Shown here: positions 9,008-17,767 of the stretch, piece after piece
Position numbering within the stretch: position 1 is the first letter of the stretch
How the letters are laid out: each line of letters begins with the position of its first letter
Source: Akkermansiaceae bacterium UBA7331
GTDB lineage: Bacteria > Verrucomicrobiota > Verrucomicrobiia > Verrucomicrobiales > Akkermansiaceae
Reading direction: 5' to 3'
Length of the DNA: 64,000 bases
Assembly: GCA_002471255.1 (NCBI GenBank)
Contig: DKPP01000002.1
Location: 275,623-339,622, forward strand
Position numbers and translations under genes: made by a program
The notes under the pieces: generated by a model
The model's database searches: none
Seen by the model: the letters and a program-made list of their open reading frames with translations, nothing else
Told to the model about the DNA's origin: nothing

Positions 9008-10015
9008 TTATCCTAAATGAAAACGCTTTTTGATGGTAGAGCGTTTAAGCTTTAATTCTCTCCATTCATGAGTGAGAGATGAACCATCTACGACACCACC
9101 TCCTGCGCAAATACCTAGAGTTTTTTCTTTCCAAAAGAATCCTCTGATAGCTACTAAGCAGGTAAATTCACCATCAATGATGATGCCGAAGGGTGCTCCA
9201 AAGTGAGCAGGGCTTCTGAGCTGAGATCTCCAATTGGAAAGTTGAGTAAGATTTTTTCCTGTTTTTGGTTCGCAGCCTAAAGCCGGGGTTGGGTGTAATA
9301 AATGAACCCAAAAATCCGGTGAATGGATTGCTTCCGATTCCAAATTCAATAAAGTTTGGAAATGAATGACCGAGCCTAAATTTAAAATACCTCTTGGTGT
9401 ACGTGTAGCATAACCAAGCGGTGATAATTGAGAAAGAATAGATCTGGCAACGATTTCATGCTCACGGATTTCCTTTTGGTCATTGATAAAGACATTTTCA
9501 TCTTCCGGTCGGGCTGTGCCGGCTAATGCCATAGTAGAAACGTGCTTATCTTGCGTGTGTACTAGGATTTCAGGAGTAGCTCCGCAAAATCCTTGTTTAT
9601 CATCCCAATATCCATATTGAAAATGGTTGGGGAAGTCCTGTAGTACATTGCCAATGATTTCTTGAGGATTGTCAGGTGAAATCAATGTGCCGAATTCACT
9701 CATCCCCGGTACACATTTATTGATGCCACCGGTGGCAATAGCCTGCATGATTTCTTCAAAGACTTGTGCATAAGAATCCGGAGTCGGTTCTTGCCAATTG
9801 ACATGCACAGGTATGTTTGTTCCCAAGTCGGAGATGGAAGGATAAAAAATTTCCGAAGGAATTTTCCAAGGCTTGGGATCGTTTAAGTCAAATGTGTTGA
9901 CATAAAAAGCGACACCTTTTGAAGGTGGTGTCGCTTGTTCGGTAAACGGCCCTTTTCCAAGCACAAGTCCTGCGCTTGGATGTTTGATGAGTGCACCTGA
10001 AGAAAAGGGGATCAC
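9008..10015 (-). CDS. menF: Chorismate-binding enzyme, probable isochorismate synthase
   Basis: 335 residues forming essentially only the chorismate-binding catalytic domain: LAGTARPEDENVF, LHPTPALGCEPK, GEFTCLVAIRGFF and the terminal CAGGGVVDGSSLTHEWRELKLK block. These motifs are shared by MenF/EntC, anthranilate synthase I and PabB. No glutaminase partner lies nearby and the N-terminal region is short, so MenF-type isochorismate synthase (menaquinone route) is favoured, but PabB-like activity is not excluded. Last gene of the tonB-exbB-exbD-def run, 16 nt after def. Its stop abuts that of the GH31 gene with no spacer. Confidence 0.75.
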   Translation of the reverse strand: MIPFSSGALIKHPSAGLVLGKGPFTEQATPPSKGVAFYVNTFDLNDPKPWKIPSEIFYPSISDLGTNIPVHVNWQEPTPDSYAQVFEEIMQAIATGGINKCVPGMSEFGTLISPDNPQEIIGNVLQDFPNHFQYGYWDDKQGFCGATPEILVHTQDKHVSTMALAGTARPEDENVFINDQKEIREHEIVARSILSQLSPLGYATRTPRGILNLGSVIHFQTLLNLESEAIHSPDFWVHLLHPTPALGCEPKTGKNLTQLSNWRSQLRSPAHFGAPFGIIIDGEFTCLVAIRGFFWKEKTLGICAGGGVVDGSSLTHEWRELKLKRSTIKKRFHLG

Positions 10016-10031
10016 GGGATTTAATGATGGC

Positions 10032-10580
10032 TTAATTGTCTCTAGCCATGCGTTTGAGCTTATTTCTCAGAGTGATTTTCTGAGCGGAAGAAACGCGCTC
10101 TACAAACAAAACACCATTCAAGTGGTCGCATTCGTGTTGTAAACAACGAGCTAATAAACCATTGCAATCTAATTCAATCTGTGAGCCATCCAATAAGGTG
10201 AGATTCGCCTTAACAAGTTCAGGGCGGATAACGGAAGCATTGATGCCTCTGACGCTTAAGCATCCTTCATGTTTTGGCTTCATATCTCCGTAAGGAGCTA
10301 AGACAGGGTTGATGAAAGCTAGAGGCATGATCTCACTTAAAGTTTTATCGACACCGTTTACCTGAATGTAGGTGGTAGAGTCTTCTTCTTCGGGAATATC
10401 AATAACAACCAATTGGATAGGTTGGTTAATTTGAGGTGCTGCCAAACCAATGCCTTCAGCTGCGTACATGGTTTCAAGCATATCTTCAGCTAAAGAATGT
10501 AAATCTTCATCGATACGTTCGACTAATCGGCACTTTTGTTTTAACACTTCTTGCCCGTATTGGGTGATCTCCATCAACAT
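10032..10580 (-). CDS. def: Peptide deformylase
   Basis: 182 residues with the three metal-site motifs in order: GIGLAAPQI (motif 1), EGCLSV (motif 2, Cys ligand) and QHECDHLNG (motif 3, HExxH type). It removes the formyl group from the N-terminal Met of nascent proteins. Two starts are possible, ATG at 10580 or ATG at 10574; neither has a Shine-Dalgarno sequence. It is 20 nt downstream of exbD and 16 nt upstream of the menF-like gene. Confidence 0.95.
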   Translation of the reverse strand: MLMEITQYGQEVLKQKCRLVERIDEDLHSLAEDMLETMYAAEGIGLAAPQINQPIQLVVIDIPEEEDSTTYIQVNGVDKTLSEIMPLAFINPVLAPYGDMKPKHEGCLSVRGINASVIRPELVKANLTLLDGSQIELDCNGLLARCLQHECDHLNGVLFVERVSSAQKITLRNKLKRMARDN

Positions 10581-10600
10581 GATAATTGGTAAATGTATAA

Positions 10601-11026
10601 TTAATTGCTTGTCTTTACGGCTTCGATTCTAGCAGGGACTTTGTTTACGTCAATATCTACAGCCGTCAAGGCATCCCAAATATCCGCTAAAGTGCCAAAT
10701 GATGCGTCTTGATCCAAATCTAATTGTAATTTTAAGTCAGGATTTGAGTCCTTTAATTTTTGTAAAGCTGTAATCAAGGATGTTTTCGTTTGCTTCTCAC
10801 CATTTAAATAAATTTCCGAGGTTCCTGAAACGGATAAAATGTCTCGTACCTCTTTATTCTTAGAACCTTCGATGTATTCCATAGTCGGAACATTGATTTT
10901 GAGTACATTTGGAGTTTTCTTCCATTGAGTATGAATAATGAAAAAAATCAAAAGAATAGTTAGGATGTCAATCATTGGCACGATTGGTAACCCCGCACTT
11001 TTGCTTGTACGTCGATAAAATTGCAT
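10601..11026 (-). CDS. exbD: ExbD/TolR-family inner-membrane protein
   Basis: 141 residues: a short cytoplasmic N-terminus (MQFYRRTSKSAGLPIVPMID), one transmembrane helix (about 18-38: MIDILTILLIFFIIHT) with the family-conserved Asp at its start, and a periplasmic domain. ExbD/TolR works with ExbB/TolQ to couple the proton gradient to a TonB/TolA protein. It follows exbB by 4 nt and shares an operon with the TonB-like gene. Confidence 0.88.
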   Translation of the reverse strand: MQFYRRTSKSAGLPIVPMIDILTILLIFFIIHTQWKKTPNVLKINVPTMEYIEGSKNKEVRDILSVSGTSEIYLNGEKQTKTSLITALQKLKDSNPDLKLQLDLDQDASFGTLADIWDALTAVDIDVNKVPARIEAVKTSN

Positions 11027-11030
11027 CGTT

Positions 11031-11654
11031 TTATTGATTGGAAGATTTTAGGTGTCGATGAATTAATTCAGTTAACAACACCTCCATGCTTGAAGAATAG
11101 TGTTCAAGCTTGCGTGAAAAATACGTTTGGGCGATGACTGCCGGAGTAGCAATCGCCAAACCGGTGATTGTCGTATTAAGAGCACGTGCGATACCTTCGG
11201 CAATCATGCCTTGTTCATCGTTGATGCCAAATTGGGAGAAAACGAGTACCAATCCGCTAGCCGTACCTAAAATACCAAACATCGGGGCAATCATGACGAT
11301 CATATCCATGATGGGGAGACCTGCTTGCTGAATCACAAACTCGTGCTTGGCTTTTGATAGACAATTGGCTTTTAATTCCTCTTCGTTGTGGCTAGTGGAA
11401 GTTAAGATCAAAGTAGCAAGTCTGCCTAATACGGAAGATGATGAATTTGCTAAGCTAATCGCTCGTGATTTGTTGTCACCTGTTAAAGCGTATTCTTGTA
11501 AGGCTTCATATAGCTTTTGGGGCATGACTGCTGATGACCTCGAGCCTATTGCTCGATAAATAATTGCTGCGACCAATAAAATGGAGCAAGCCAAGAGAGG
11601 ATACATAAAAATCCCACCGTTTTGGAAGAATTCTGCGCATTGTTGAATAAACAT
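11031..11654 (-). CDS. exbB: ExbB/TolQ/MotA-family proton channel protein
   Basis: 207 residues with three predicted membrane segments: about 15-35 (FMYPLLACSILLVAAIIY), 113-138 (MDMIVMIAPMFGILGTASGLVLVF) and 152-175 (ALNTTITGLAIATPAVIAQTYF). The GILGTASGL and TTITGLAIATPAV blocks are the family signature. It forms the stator with ExbD. It lies 24 nt after the TonB-like gene. Confidence 0.9.
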   Translation of the reverse strand: MFIQQCAEFFQNGGIFMYPLLACSILLVAAIIYRAIGSRSSAVMPQKLYEALQEYALTGDNKSRAISLANSSSSVLGRLATLILTSTSHNEEELKANCLSKAKHEFVIQQAGLPIMDMIVMIAPMFGILGTASGLVLVFSQFGINDEQGMIAEGIARALNTTITGLAIATPAVIAQTYFSRKLEHYSSSMEVLLTELIHRHLKSSNQ

Positions 11655-11678
11655 ATTTGTAATGAATGAGTTATTGGG

Positions 11679-12935
11679 TTAAAAATAAAAATTGAAAATG
11701 AATTCCATGACTTGTCCCGGCATGTCTTGTTGTACTTCTACCGGAATAGCAGGAATTTTTGCTTCTTTAATAGCTTTCATGGTGAAAGCATTCTGGGCCT
11801 CACTGGCTCCTTCTCGTGAAAGTTGTTTCATGGAGACGACCTGACCTTTTTTATTAACGTGAATTCGGATATTGACCACACCGGTAACGATTTTGTCTCG
11901 GTTAGTATCACACTCCAAATACCAAACGTTGGCAATAGCTCGATATACTGCCATTTGATAGACCCCCATGGCTGTTTTTTCGACGTCTAGAGCGGCTCTG
12001 CGTCCAAAGCTAAATCTTCCTACGGTCTTGGTTTTGCGCTCGACCGTGTTTGCTCCCGGTTGGGCATCGGCAGCGAAAATCGGATCGTATGGGATGGTGC
12101 GTCTCTGTTTTTTGTTAGGTGTTTGTAAAAATTGTGGGTTGGTAGGGGTTGGTTGTACGCCTGTCGTGCCTGTTTTAGCTATTTCGATTGTTTGTGGTAG
12201 TTGTAGTTTGGTTAAACTGTCTATCTTATTGACGCCCTCATTCTGATCTACCACGAGCTCATCAGATTTTTCCGTGTCTTTTTTTGTATCTTCAAGGGAT
12301 TCTTTGGGTGTCTCTAAAAGAGGATCCACGGGTGGTTCTTGTATTGGTGTCTCTGCTGATAAACTCCCTGCATTTGCCATCATGTCCATCTCATCGTTAT
12401 AATCATTAAGTTGATTATCCAATGGTGCCGGAGGAGTAGGTGGTGTTGGATTAGCTTGCTTAATTAAATTCCCGGGATCGGTCTTTGTCCAATCGCCATC
12501 TTGATAATCTTGATCAAATAAAACGATATCTTTTCTGTTCTCTTCTCCATCTTGAGCAGGCATATCCGCATCACCATTCGGATCTTGCCGTCCACCCTCA
12601 GCTCTTGTGTTCAGATGTGATTGGTATTTGGCGTTATCCGGCTTAGTGGCGCTTTGTTGCTCTTCATTCGTTTTAACGAAAGTTTTTTCATCCGGTTTTA
12701 AAGAAGCTAATGAGTCTTCGTTTTCTTTTGCCGTATCTTTTTTGGCTACCTCTTCATCTTTTTGAGCAATAATAATAAATTCCCGGTTTTTTTCGGGTGT
12801 TTTAATTTGATGTGTCCTATCAATAGGTGTTTTAACTAAAGTTATTACGACGAGGAAGTGTAACAATATGGACGCGAGGATACACCATTTCCAAGTTTTA
12901 TTGTACAAAAAATAGTTGGTTGGTGGGCGACTCAC
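11679..12935 (-). CDS. TonB/TolA-like energy transducer
   Basis: A membrane anchor (WCILASILLHFLVVITLVK) lies near the N-terminus, followed by a long Asp/Glu/Lys/Pro-rich periplasmic spacer (about 250 residues) and a C-terminal TonB-type domain containing GVVNIRIHVNKKGQVVSM and ending FIFNFYF. Start uncertain: the frame opens at a TTG at 13001 (440 residues), but the GTG at 12935 (VSRPPTNYFLY...) places the anchor correctly. It probably transmits energy from ExbB/ExbD to outer-membrane transport or envelope integrity. First gene of a five-gene operon. Whether it serves as TonB or TolA cannot be decided; no receptor or Pal gene is present. Confidence 0.82.
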   Translation of the reverse strand: MSRPPTNYFLYNKTWKWCILASILLHFLVVITLVKTPIDRTHQIKTPEKNREFIIIAQKDEEVAKKDTAKENEDSLASLKPDEKTFVKTNEEQQSATKPDNAKYQSHLNTRAEGGRQDPNGDADMPAQDGEENRKDIVLFDQDYQDGDWTKTDPGNLIKQANPTPPTPPAPLDNQLNDYNDEMDMMANAGSLSAETPIQEPPVDPLLETPKESLEDTKKDTEKSDELVVDQNEGVNKIDSLTKLQLPQTIEIAKTGTTGVQPTPTNPQFLQTPNKKQRRTIPYDPIFAADAQPGANTVERKTKTVGRFSFGRRAALDVEKTAMGVYQMAVYRAIANVWYLECDTNRDKIVTGVVNIRIHVNKKGQVVSMKQLSREGASEAQNAFTMKAIKEAKIPAIPVEVQQDMPGQVMEFIFNFYF

Positions 12936-13032
12936 AATACTAGAATTCCTATATTTGTTACTGATGCAATCTATTATGGCGACATAACGAAAAACTTGCA
13001 AGGTTCATTGCAAAATTTACGAAATGTCATAA

Positions 13033-13064
13033 GAGATGGATGGTTTTTAGGCTTAATCCATCTC
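13033..13064. promoter_or_regulatory. 9-bp inverted repeat between divergent tonB-like and dacA-like genes
   Basis: Arms 13033-13041 and 13056-13064 (GAGATGGAT / ATCCATCTC) are perfect, with a 14-nt centre. It may be an operator serving either divergent gene, or a chance hairpin. Confidence 0.25.
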
Positions 13065-13080
13065 ACTTAGAAAATTAGCT

Positions 13081-13110
13081 TTGCATCTCGAATGGAAATT
13101 GGCATAATGC
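13081..13110 (+). promoter_or_regulatory. Putative sigma70-type promoter of the dacA-like gene
   Basis: TTGCAT (13081-13086), 18-nt spacer, TAATGC (13105-13110). The start codon is at 13124, so the predicted transcript would carry only a leader of several nucleotides and no ribosome binding site. Confidence 0.4.
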
Positions 13111-13123
13111 TTCGAGATTTTTC

Positions 13124-14089
13124 ATGAAAAGATTATTTGTTTTAATTGCCGCATGTCTCATGGTTTTTCCATCGATGACCAGAGCTCAAGAGGCTCCGAG
13201 TTATATTGCCATTGAAGCCAATACTGGGAAACTGTTGTTTAGTGTTAATGCTGAGCAAAAGCGTCCGATTTCTACCTTGGCTCATGCTGCGACGACGATT
13301 GTTGCGTTAGATTGGGCGGCTAGAACGCAAATGCCCTTTGATACGATGATTACGGTTCCTCAAAGTGCCTTTGGCATTAGAGTAGGTAATCCTATGCATC
13401 TTCAGCCCGGTGACCAGTTATCTTTCCGTGATGCTCTCTATGCCGCCATGCTTGGGCGTGATAGTGTTTCTGCTTTGACCGTAGCCCATTTTGTGGGCTC
13501 CGATTTGATTGCTCGTCGTGGTAACGGATCTCCTGTTGGTGCGTTTATTCAAGAGATGAATAACCTTGCCGTATCTTTAGGCATGAAAAGAACAATGTTC
13601 CGCGCTCCGGATGGTGTCGATCGCAAAGATGCGTTGACTACATCGTGCGCTGTCGATTTAGCTTTGCTGGGTACGTACTGTATGCAAAATCCTGTTTTCT
13701 CGATGGTGACTCGTCAGGCAAGCCGTCGCATTACTGTGAATCACCAAGCGACAGGCCCGATGGCCTATGATATCGTTAATGATAATCAGATGATCAACGT
13801 TAATGGAGTAAACGGTATTAAAGCCGGTACTTCCGTGGCTGCCGGTCCATGCTTGATGGTTAGTGCAGATAGAACTCCTTTGAAATTAAGAAATCCGGCT
13901 ACCGGTCAAGATGCCATTTATCAACAAAGAATGATTATTGTCGTTTTAGGGACGAGTCAGCGTTATACTTTGGCGAAATCGTTGCTTGAAAATGGTTGGA
14001 AATATTGGGAAATTTGGCAAAGATCAGGCCAAGATGTTAGCAACCCTAAGGAGTTTCTTCAGTTACCAAAAGGAACTGGTGCTAAATAA
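13124..14089 (+). CDS. DacA-like (S11) protein with degenerate catalytic motifs
   Basis: 321 residues, signal peptide to about residue 21 (MKRLFVLIAACLMVFPSMTRAQ). The fold matches D,D-carboxypeptidases: YIAIEANTGKLLFSVNAEQKRP, the long central domain, NGVNGIKAGTS and a C-terminal LKSLLENGW-like region. However, the SxxK motif reads STLAH (residues 50-54; no Lys in either register), the SxN motif reads GRD (111-113) and KTG reads KAG (233-235). Active S11 enzymes trim peptidoglycan stem peptides; this protein probably does not, and may be a peptidoglycan-binding or scaffold relative. It lies 24 nt upstream of the phosphofructokinase gene. Confidence 0.8.
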   Translation: MKRLFVLIAACLMVFPSMTRAQEAPSYIAIEANTGKLLFSVNAEQKRPISTLAHAATTIVALDWAARTQMPFDTMITVPQSAFGIRVGNPMHLQPGDQLSFRDALYAAMLGRDSVSALTVAHFVGSDLIARRGNGSPVGAFIQEMNNLAVSLGMKRTMFRAPDGVDRKDALTTSCAVDLALLGTYCMQNPVFSMVTRQASRRITVNHQATGPMAYDIVNDNQMINVNGVNGIKAGTSVAAGPCLMVSADRTPLKLRNPATGQDAIYQQRMIIVVLGTSQRYTLAKSLLENGWKYWEIWQRSGQDVSNPKEFLQLPKGTGAK

Positions 14090-14113
14090 AGTTTTTTAAA
14101 TTAGAAATAGATT

Positions 14114-15193
14114 ATGAATATAGGTGTATTATGCAGTGGGGGTGATTGCCCCGGATTGAACGCTGTGATTGAAGGTGTAGTAGGTGCCGCTACAAGAAGA
14201 GGTTGGAAAGTTGTAGGCTTTTACGATGGTTTCGAGGGGTTGCTTTCTGATGAAAATTGGCAGCATTACCAGTGGTTGGATGAAAATATTTGCCATGGTA
14301 TCCGCTCTAAAGGAGGTACGATTTTAGGTACCGTTAATAAAGGTAATTTTACTATTAAAACAGGTGTTAATCAAAAAGGTGAAATTGACCCGGTTGTGCT
14401 TGAGAAGGTTAAAGCAACCATCAAGCGTTTAGATTTAGAAGCCTTAGTTGTTGTTGGTGGTGACGGTTCTCAATCTACCGCATTGCTTTTGGCTGAAATC
14501 GGATTACCTGTAGTAGGTGTGCCTAAGACTATCGATAATGACTTAGGTGCTACCGACGTTACTTTTGGCTTTAATAGTGCTTTAGAAGTAGTGAGTGAAT
14601 CAATGGATCGCTTGCAAACTACAGCTAATGCTCACCAGCGTATGTTTGTGATCGAAGCAATGGGCAGACATGCCGGCTGGATCGCTTTACAAGGTGGTAT
14701 GGCCGGTAATGCCGATGTGATCTTATTGCCTGAAATTCCTTTTGATCTGAACAAAGTTGTTGACGCTATTAAGCTTCGTAAGGCAGCCGGACAACGTGAA
14801 ATCATGGTTGTCGTATCGGAAGGTGCCAAGCTTGGTAACGATTTGGTGATGATTGATGCCACAACCAAAGGTGAAGTTCGCTTAGGTGGTATTGCTAACT
14901 TGGTTGCTGAAAAACTTGAAGTAGCTACCGGTATTGAAACTCGTGTTGCCGTGCTTGGTCACGTGCAACGTGGTGGTTCTCCTATCGCTTTTGACCGCGT
15001 GCTTGGTACACGTTTTGGTTCTTTTGCCGTTGAAATGATTGAAAACAAACAATTTAATTGTTTGGCTTCTCTTCATGGTACGGAAATGGTTGCTATGCCA
15101 ATCGAAGAGGCTGTTAAGACATTGAAATTAGTTGATCCTAACTGCCAATTGGTACGCACTGCTCGCGATTTGGGCGTGTGCTTTGGTGACTAA
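14114..15193 (+). CDS. pfkA: 6-phosphofructokinase, mixed phosphoryl-donor signature
   Basis: 359 residues. N-terminal GVLCSGGDCPGLNAVI, then GGDGS at 115-119 and PKTIDNDLG from 137, NAHQRMFVIEAMGRHAGWIALQGG and GHVQRGGSP. It phosphorylates fructose 6-phosphate in glycolysis. In this family Gly at the GGDGS site goes with ATP and Asp with pyrophosphate, while Gly in PGTIDND goes with ATP and Lys in PKTIDND with pyrophosphate. Here the first site is ATP-like and the second PPi-like, so the donor cannot be called with certainty. A strong terminator follows. Confidence 0.92.
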   Translation: MNIGVLCSGGDCPGLNAVIEGVVGAATRRGWKVVGFYDGFEGLLSDENWQHYQWLDENICHGIRSKGGTILGTVNKGNFTIKTGVNQKGEIDPVVLEKVKATIKRLDLEALVVVGGDGSQSTALLLAEIGLPVVGVPKTIDNDLGATDVTFGFNSALEVVSESMDRLQTTANAHQRMFVIEAMGRHAGWIALQGGMAGNADVILLPEIPFDLNKVVDAIKLRKAAGQREIMVVVSEGAKLGNDLVMIDATTKGEVRLGGIANLVAEKLEVATGIETRVAVLGHVQRGGSPIAFDRVLGTRFGSFAVEMIENKQFNCLASLHGTEMVAMPIEEAVKTLKLVDPNCQLVRTARDLGVCFGD

Positions 15194-15215
15194 TTATAAA
15201 AAAGTTATCGTATTT

Positions 15216-15258
15216 AGGCTTCTCGGGTTCGTGATTGAACTGAGAAGCCTGTTTTTTT
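15216..15258 (+). terminator. Rho-independent terminator after pfkA
   Basis: Arms 15216-15224 and 15242-15250 with a nested GTTC/GAAC stem, followed by seven T residues at 15252-15258. Confidence 0.9.
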
Positions 15259-15357
15259 ATATAACAATCTGAAATTTATTGAATTATAGTGTATTGAGTT
15301 CGATTTGGTAAATTTGTCTAGTAATTGCAATAACTTGGTGATAAAGTCCCGCTCGAA

Positions 15358-16980
15358 ATGATCAAGATTTCTCAAATTCTTCGAACATTAACACATCAAT
15401 GTGTTGTGATGACGCTTGCAATGGTTTGCTTTTTTGCATGCAGTGGTTCCTTAGCCTTGGCTGCCGGAGGTGGTCATGGAGATGCCGTTCCTGCCTATTC
15501 TGCAGAGCAGACCGGATCCAAACCTCAAATGAGCAAATTTCCTATTCCTTTGAATCAGTATAAAGATGATCCAAACGATAGTTTGCTGACAACATTGGAG
15601 AAACGTAATGATCAATCAGGTGGCTTTAACCTTGCTGTAACTTTAATTTTCTTAGGGGCGATTATTCATACCTTCCTAGCCGGTCGCTTCGAACGTTTAT
15701 CCCATAAATTAGCCTTAAAGCATAAAGAAAAACTCCTAGCTACGGGATTTCGTGTAATGCACCCTGAAGAACGCATGCCCGTATCTTTTGCGTCAGCTAT
15801 TTTTCACTTTTTAGGTGAGGTGGAAGCCGTGTTTGGTATCTGGATTATTCCATTCTTATTCGTATGTTGGAATACTTATGACTTTGCTTCATTCTCTAAT
15901 TATTTGAATTACGACTGTTCGTTTATTGAGCCTTTGTTCGTAATGATCGTGATGATCGTGGCTTCAAGTCGTCCTATTTTTAGATTAGCTGAGAGTACGG
16001 TAAACTGCGGTGCTAAATTAGGTAAAGAATCACCAGGCGCTTGGTGGATGGCCGTCATGTGCTTATGCCCACTATTGGGTTCTTTGATTACCGAACCTGC
16101 TGCCATGACTATCGGTGCATTAATTTTAGGTAAGAGATTCTATGAATTGAAGCCAAGTCGCAAGTTGATGTATGCTACATTGGGTCTATTATTTGTTAAC
16201 ATCTCGATTGGTGGTACATTATCACATTTTGCCGCGCCTCCTGTAGTGATGGTAGCTGAAAAATGGGGCTGGGGTATGGGCTTTATGTTCATTCACTTCG
16301 GTTGGAAAGCCGTTGCCGCCATTTTATGCTCCAATTTCATTTATTTCATGATTTTCCGTAAAGAGTTTGCCGCGTTGGCTACTCAGCAAAAAGCGGAGGT
16401 GGACTTTGATGATGCCGTGCCTCAGTCATGGGAAGACCGTAAAGATAAAATCCCTCTATGGGTGACTCTCGGTCACGTGTTCTTCTTAGGATGGACTGTC
16501 TTTTTCGCACACGTACCTGTTCTCTTTATCGGCGGTTTCTTATTCTACTTGGGCTTTACCGTAGCCACCCCTCAGTATCAAAACCAAATGTCCATTCGCG
16601 TACCGATGATGGTTGCCTTCTTCCTTGCGGGATTGGTGATCTTGGGCGGTGTGCAGGGTTGGTGGTTGCAACCTGTATTGATGAGCATCAATGAAGAATA
16701 TGTGATGTTGGGCGCTACCTTATTGACTGCGTTTAACGATAATGCTGCCGTGACATTCTTGGCATCAACGGTGCCAGGGTTATCCGATAGTGTGAAATAT
16801 GCGGTTGTAGCCGGTGCTGTTACCGGTGGTGGTTTGACCGTTATCGCTAATGCTCCTAACCCTGCAGGTCAGGCAATTTTAGGTAAATATTTCAAGGGTA
16901 TTAATCCTCTTTGGTTATTTGTTTGGGCAATTGTTCCAACAGGTATCGTTTACGTTTTCTATACTTGTTTCGGACATTAA
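15358..16980 (+). CDS. Putative Na+/H+ antiporter (PF07399-type) with signal-like N-terminus
   Basis: 540 residues with a hydrophobic N-terminal segment (TLAMVCFFACSGSLALAAGG), a polar stretch, then about ten to twelve membrane helices. Conserved blocks include LITEPAAMTIGALILGKRF, NISIGGTLSHFAAPPVVMVA and LTAFNDNAAVTFLASTVPG, with charged/polar residues inside helices as expected for ion exchange. The family is annotated as putative Na+/H+ antiporter and is frequent in Chlamydiae and Verrucomicrobia; transport activity is inferred. It is followed 19 nt later by riboflavin synthase, apparently in one transcript ending at the terminator at 17617. Confidence 0.8.
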   Translation: MIKISQILRTLTHQCVVMTLAMVCFFACSGSLALAAGGGHGDAVPAYSAEQTGSKPQMSKFPIPLNQYKDDPNDSLLTTLEKRNDQSGGFNLAVTLIFLGAIIHTFLAGRFERLSHKLALKHKEKLLATGFRVMHPEERMPVSFASAIFHFLGEVEAVFGIWIIPFLFVCWNTYDFASFSNYLNYDCSFIEPLFVMIVMIVASSRPIFRLAESTVNCGAKLGKESPGAWWMAVMCLCPLLGSLITEPAAMTIGALILGKRFYELKPSRKLMYATLGLLFVNISIGGTLSHFAAPPVVMVAEKWGWGMGFMFIHFGWKAVAAILCSNFIYFMIFRKEFAALATQQKAEVDFDDAVPQSWEDRKDKIPLWVTLGHVFFLGWTVFFAHVPVLFIGGFLFYLGFTVATPQYQNQMSIRVPMMVAFFLAGLVILGGVQGWWLQPVLMSINEEYVMLGATLLTAFNDNAAVTFLASTVPGLSDSVKYAVVAGAVTGGGLTVIANAPNPAGQAILGKYFKGINPLWLFVWAIVPTGIVYVFYTCFGH

Positions 16981-16999
16981 TTATTGATAGAAAAACAAT

Positions 17000-17596
17000 A
17001 TGTTTACTGGTTTAGTAGAAGCGACAGGTACGATTATTTCCTTCGACCCGATTGAAGGTGGTGCAAGACTTGTCTTGGATATCCCTTTTGCTTCCGAATT
17101 GGCATTAGGTGATTCTGTGGCAACTAATGGTTGCTGTCTTACAGTTGATTCCATTGACGGCAATCATGTGTCTTTCGATCTTTTGATTCAAACCATGAAT
17201 GTAACAAGCTTAGGTGCTTTAACAGTTGATCAAAAGGTAAACTTAGAGCGTGCCATGTCCGGTACGGCCCGATTTGGTGGACACTTTGTCATGGGACACG
17301 TAGATGGTAAAGGTTTGGTAACCGACTTATCCCCTGTCGGACAAGACCATCGTTTAGAAGTTCAGATTCCCGAGGAATTGGCAAAATATTGCATTGATAA
17401 AGGCTCCATCACGATTGATGGTATGTCATTGACTATTGCCAACTTGAAACACAATGTTTTGGAGTTTTGGATTACGCCTCATACGTTCTCTTGCACGAAT
17501 TTATATGAAATGAAAATTGGTGCTTATGTAAATATCGAAGTCGATATGTTAGCAAAATATGTTGAAAAACTTTTTGCTGAAAAATACGCACAATAA
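17000..17596 (+). CDS. ribE: Riboflavin synthase, alpha subunit
   Basis: 198 residues starting MFTGLVEATG, the canonical N-terminus. Two tandem lumazine-binding domains are visible: ATNGCCLTVDSIDG in the first half and FGGHFVMGHVDGKG plus KGSITIDGMSLTIANL in the second. It converts two 6,7-dimethyl-8-ribityllumazine molecules to riboflavin. No room exists for an FMN riboswitch in the 19-nt gap upstream. Confidence 0.95.
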   Translation: MFTGLVEATGTIISFDPIEGGARLVLDIPFASELALGDSVATNGCCLTVDSIDGNHVSFDLLIQTMNVTSLGALTVDQKVNLERAMSGTARFGGHFVMGHVDGKGLVTDLSPVGQDHRLEVQIPEELAKYCIDKGSITIDGMSLTIANLKHNVLEFWITPHTFSCTNLYEMKIGAYVNIEVDMLAKYVEKLFAEKYAQ

Positions 17597-17726
17597 TCGA
17601 TAGCTACAATTTTTCTAGCCACCTTGATTACAAGGTGGCTTTTTTTGTATTTGATTCCTTGTGACTTGATGATGAATTTACTTGTTTCTTATGGTATTCG
17701 GGGTAGATTGTCCTAGCTATCGATTA
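17594..17726. repeat. 13-bp perfect inverted repeat bracketing the ribE terminator
   Basis: TAATCGATAGCTA at 17594-17606 and its exact complement at 17714-17726, 107 nt apart, with the ribE terminator in between. The left copy begins within the ribE stop codon; the right copy lies just upstream of the opp operon. Possible paired regulator sites or remnant of a tiny element. Confidence 0.5.
17617..17646 (+). terminator. Rho-independent terminator after ribE
   Basis: Perfect 9-bp arms 17617-17625 and 17632-17640 with a 6-nt loop, followed by a T run at 17641-17646. Confidence 0.92.
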
Positions 17727-17767
17727 GCTTGATAGACAAGGATTTTATCGTAAATATAGCGACAGCC

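Noticed and set aside
16981..16999. FMN riboswitch before riboflavin synthase
   Set aside because: Only 19 nt separate ribE from the antiporter gene.
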